This document shows, one piece after another, positions 5,585 to 7,468 of a stretch of 7,468 nt of DNA. Both the position numbers and the translations under genes were made by a program. Origin of the DNA: JAVXAG01 sp040307645 (lineage in GTDB: Bacteria > Bacillota > Clostridia > Peptostreptococcales > Anaerovoracaceae); the NCBI GenBank assembly GCA_040307645.1, contig JAWRJF010000044.1, positions 1 to 7,468 of the forward strand, read 5' to 3'. How positions within the stretch are numbered: the stretch's first letter is position 1; the number at the start of each line of letters is the position of its first letter. The notes under the pieces were generated by a model. It did no database searches. It had not been told where the DNA came from and worked only from the letters and a program-made list of their open reading frames with translations.

Positions 5585-6943
5585 ATGTATAAGGTTTCCG
5601 CTCTTGCAGAAGAGTATAAAAAAAAGTTGATTAATGCTGATGAAGCTGCTGCCATGGTAAAGTCTGGAGATAGAATCCATTTCGGTTTAGGTTGTGGTTC
5701 TGTAAATGATATTGATGAAGCCATTGCAAAGCGTGCTGACGAGTTACGAGATGTAGTGATAATTAGTACAGTCACTATAAGATCCGAACCTTTCAAAACA
5801 TATACGGCAACCAGTTCTAATGAACAGGTTAGATTTGCATCTGCACATTTTAATTCTCATGACAGGCAGATGTGTAAAAACGGTCGTTGCTGGTATATTC
5901 CTATGCTTTTCTCAGAACTTCCCTATTATTGGAAAAATAATAGTTGTGGAATTGATATTGCCATGTTCCAAGTTGCTCCTATGGATAAACACGGTAACTT
6001 TAACCTAGGCCCACAAGTGGCAGATATGTGGGGCGTAATTAAATCTGCTAAAAAAATTATCGTTGAAGTTAATGAAAATATGCCTATTGCCCATGGTCAT
6101 CAAACGCAACTAAATTTATACGGCGTAGACCATGTTGTAGAGGGTAGTAATAAGCCAATCGCCGAGTTAATCACTAAAGCACCTTCAGAAATAGATAAAA
6201 AAATAGCATCTCATGTAGTTGGGAGAATTAGAAGCCATAGCACCCTACAGTTAGGAATTGGAAGCTTACCTTCTTGTATTGGAACATTTTTAGGTGACTC
6301 CGATGTGAGAAACATTAACGCTCATACCGAAATGCTTGTAGACGCTTACGTAGATTTGTATGAAGCAGGTAAGCTTACAGGAAACAAACCTGTAGATCGA
6401 GGAAAAGCTCTCTATACTTTTGCAGGTGGTACGAAAAGATTATATGATTTTATAGATAATAATCCTATTTGCTGCAATGCCCCAGTTAATTATGTAAATA
6501 ATATTTCAACAATAGCCCAAATTGACAATTTTGTATCTGTAAATAGTTGCATACAAGTTGATCTTTATGGTCAGGTATGCTCCGAGTCCGCTGGGCATCA
6601 ACAAATAAGTGGTACCGGTGGCCAGCTGGATTTTGTTCTTGGCGCCTACCAATCAAAGGGCGGCCAGAGTTTCCTTTGTACACCTTCTACTCGTACACTG
6701 CCTGATGGTAGTAAAGAGTCCTTAATAGCCCCAGGTTTAAGGCCCGGTGCAATTGTCACCACACCGAGGATGGCTACAAACTATATCGTAACAGAATTCG
6801 GTGCAGCAGACTTAAAAGGAAAATCTACTTGGGAACGAGCAGAGCTCCTAATAAATATTGCCCATCCAGACTTTCAGGATGAGTTGGTTAAATCAGCGGA
6901 GAAAATGGGAATTTGGAAACATACTAGTAAATGTACTTATTAA
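5585..6943 (+). CDS. Butyryl-CoA:acetate CoA-transferase-like enzyme (acetyl-CoA hydrolase/transferase family)
   Basis: 452 residues, the usual full length for this family. It has the two CoA-transferase halves: an N-terminal half with AMFQVAPMDKHGNFNLGP (126-143) and a C-terminal half with HTEM carrying the catalytic glutamate E249, VDLYGQVCSESAG (325-337), and the glycine-rich ISGTGGQLDFVLGAY (341-355). These signatures resemble But-type butyryl-CoA:acetate CoA-transferases from butyrate-producing Clostridia, and also the 4-hydroxybutyrate CoA-transferase group (Cat2/AbfT). The enzyme would move CoA between an acyl-CoA and acetate through a glutamyl-CoA thioester, forming butyrate and acetyl-CoA in the cytoplasm. 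It is apparently monocistronic, with a sigma-A promoter and a Rex-like operator upstream. An alternative start at 5570 would add five residues. No clear hairpin terminator follows it. The family is certain; the exact acyl substrate is not. Confidence 0.92.
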   Translation: MYKVSALAEEYKKKLINADEAAAMVKSGDRIHFGLGCGSVNDIDEAIAKRADELRDVVIISTVTIRSEPFKTYTATSSNEQVRFASAHFNSHDRQMCKNGRCWYIPMLFSELPYYWKNNSCGIDIAMFQVAPMDKHGNFNLGPQVADMWGVIKSAKKIIVEVNENMPIAHGHQTQLNLYGVDHVVEGSNKPIAELITKAPSEIDKKIASHVVGRIRSHSTLQLGIGSLPSCIGTFLGDSDVRNINAHTEMLVDAYVDLYEAGKLTGNKPVDRGKALYTFAGGTKRLYDFIDNNPICCNAPVNYVNNISTIAQIDNFVSVNSCIQVDLYGQVCSESAGHQQISGTGGQLDFVLGAYQSKGGQSFLCTPSTRTLPDGSKESLIAPGLRPGAIVTTPRMATNYIVTEFGAADLKGKSTWERAELLINIAHPDFQDELVKSAEKMGIWKHTSKCTY

Positions 6944-6961
6944 CATAAAAATACAAAAAAT

Positions 6962-6977
6962 ATACAATACCTTGTGT
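6962..6977. promoter_or_regulatory. Possible NrdR box
   Basis: The 16-mer ATACAATACCTTGTGT matches the NrdR-box consensus acaCwAtATaTwGwgt, as I recall it, at 13 of 16 positions. A degenerate half-site (ATATAGA) appears 32 bp further on, the helical spacing expected of paired boxes. NrdR represses ribonucleotide reductase genes, which fits the downstream NrdD-like gene. The second box is poor. Confidence 0.35.
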
Positions 6978-6995
6978 TTTAAATTAAGCGTTTTG

Positions 6996-7004
6996 TGGTA
7001 ATAT
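6996..7004 (+). promoter_or_regulatory. Extended -10 promoter of the small NrdD-like gene
   Basis: TGGTAATAT gives an extended -10 (TGn plus TAATAT at 6999-7004) without a convincing -35 at 17 nt. The start would be near 7011, about 37 nt before the ATG. Confidence 0.45.
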
Positions 7005-7047
7005 AGATATATGAAAAATACCGTAGATAAAAGATAGGGGTGGTAAA

Positions 7048-7329
7048 ATGAATATACAGATTACTGGAAATGCTGATATATCTGAACAGCAAGCGTATGT
7101 AGATTATCTAGAAAAAAAATATAACAGAAAGTTAGAATCTCTAGATATTAACGTTGATGGAGACTTTGTGGATTTGAATTATAAATTCAAACATGTACCG
7201 TTTGATAGAATTCGAAGAATTACTGGATATCTTGTAGGTACAATGGATCAGTGGAACGACGCTAAAACATCAGAAGAAAAAGATCGAGTTACCCACTCTG
7301 TTGCAGCAGGAGCTTTCGAACAAATATAA
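7048..7329 (+). CDS. Small NrdD-like protein (anaerobic ribonucleotide reductase C-terminal-type motif)
   Basis: 93 residues, no membrane segment. The C-terminal half, FDRIRRITGYLVGTMDQWND followed by AKTSEEKDRV (about 52-81), resembles the RV(T/V/C)GY...WNxGKxxEFxxR region at the end of anaerobic (class III) ribonucleoside-triphosphate reductases. Short stand-alone proteins of this type occur in Clostridia and are often annotated as NrdD-like. At 93 residues it lacks the reductase barrel, the allosteric ATP cone and the four-cysteine metal site (it contains no cysteine), so it cannot be a reductase itself. A regulatory or accessory role is only a guess. The start has AGGGG 7 nt upstream. It has its own promoter, a possible NrdR box and its own terminator. 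Gene reality is high; the functional call is moderate. Confidence 0.6.
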   Translation: MNIQITGNADISEQQAYVDYLEKKYNRKLESLDINVDGDFVDLNYKFKHVPFDRIRRITGYLVGTMDQWNDAKTSEEKDRVTHSVAAGAFEQI

Positions 7330-7342
7330 ATGGCTCTATAAT

Positions 7343-7389
7343 AAATGTTGGGGTGGTGAAATTAATTTTCACCTTCACCAGCATTTTTT
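7343..7389 (+). terminator. Rho-independent terminator of the small NrdD-like gene
   Basis: An imperfect hairpin forms between AAATGTTGG...GGTGAAA (7343-7361) and TTTCACC...CCAGCATTT (7367-7386), with G-U pairs and a small internal loop. A six-T tract (7384-7389) follows. It lies 14 bp after the stop codon. Confidence 0.75.
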
Positions 7390-7401
7390 AGTATAAAAAA
7401 A

Positions 7402-7430
7402 TTGAGCATAAGTGCAATCTCAGTTACAAT
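7402..7430 (+). promoter_or_regulatory. Sigma-A promoter for a gene beyond the right edge
   Basis: TTGAGC (7402-7407) and TACAAT (7425-7430) are separated by 17 nt. The promoter lies just after the terminator and before a GGAGG site at the edge. Confidence 0.6.
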
Positions 7431-7454
7431 TATAGTGACTAAACCCAACAGAAC

Positions 7455-7459
7455 GGAGG
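7455..7459 (+). promoter_or_regulatory. Probable ribosome binding site of the next gene
   Basis: GGAGG lies 9 nt from the window end. The ATG at 7461 is only 1 nt away, too close, so the true start codon probably lies at or just past the edge. Confidence 0.5.
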
Positions 7460-7468
7460 TATGCATTA

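Noticed and set aside
5551..5796. Minus-strand open frame opposite the start of the CoA-transferase gene, and a similar one at 6486-6683
   Set aside because: Both are shadows of a full-length, conserved enzyme, with no ribosome binding site or domain.
7037..7361. Similarity between GGGGTGGTAAAAT (7037-7049) and GGGGTGGTGAAAT (7350-7362) as a repeat
   Set aside because: It is short, one copy is a ribosome binding site and the other a terminator arm; probably chance.
1..7468. CRISPR arrays, insertion sequences and sigma-54 (-24/-12) promoters
   Set aside because: No spaced direct repeats, transposase fragments or GG-N10-GC elements in a promoter position were seen.

Overview
The window is AT-rich with strong AAGGAG/GGAGG ribosome binding sites. 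It carries an RsiV-type anti-sigma gene, a DUF4358 lipoprotein gene and a butyryl-CoA:acetate-type CoA-transferase gene. Together these point to a low-GC, Gram-positive, butyrate-type anaerobe (class Clostridia). No species can be named from the sequence alone.

Layout. On the minus strand, 1-2613 is a two-component system: a membrane histidine kinase with an amino-acid-binding-protein-like sensor (637-2613) and an overlapping NtrC-type, sigma-54-dependent response regulator cut off by the window edge (1-647). A 136-bp divergent intergenic region follows. From 2750 to 5233 on the plus strand lies a tight four-gene operon: a membrane-anchored SGNH/GDSL hydrolase, a DUF4358 lipoprotein, an ECF sigma factor and an RsiV-like anti-sigma factor (DUF4163/DUF3298). 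It ends at a bidirectional terminator (5254-5303) shared with a convergent tRNA-Arg(CCT) gene (5308-5382, minus). Then come a monocistronic CoA-transferase gene (5585-6943), a small NrdD-like gene (7048-7329) with its own terminator, and a promoter plus ribosome binding site for a gene starting beyond the right edge.

Most interesting points. (1) An ECF-type promoter (TTCAAC-N17-CGTC with a T-rich spacer, 2675-2701) sits directly upstream of the SGNH operon. The operon therefore looks autoregulated by the ECF sigma factor it encodes, like the SigV/RsiV lysozyme-response systems, but with an SGNH + DUF4358 pair as candidate effectors. (2) The sigma/anti-sigma junction is broken. The sigma protein stops inside its region-4 recognition helix, and the anti-sigma frame, recognisable from its conserved IEIPDNLDFVI segment, has no start codon and overlaps the sigma gene in the -1 frame. 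A deletion of roughly 80-110 bp, or a frameshifted sigma/anti-sigma hybrid, would explain this. (3) An 18-bp site one mismatch from the Rex consensus lies just downstream of the CoA-transferase promoter, suggesting NADH/NAD+ control. (4) A NrdR-box-like site precedes the NrdD-like small gene, which supports a link to ribonucleotide reduction.

The longest stretch without a protein gene, 5234-5584, is accounted for by the terminator, the tRNA and its promoter, the CoA-transferase promoter and the Rex-like site.
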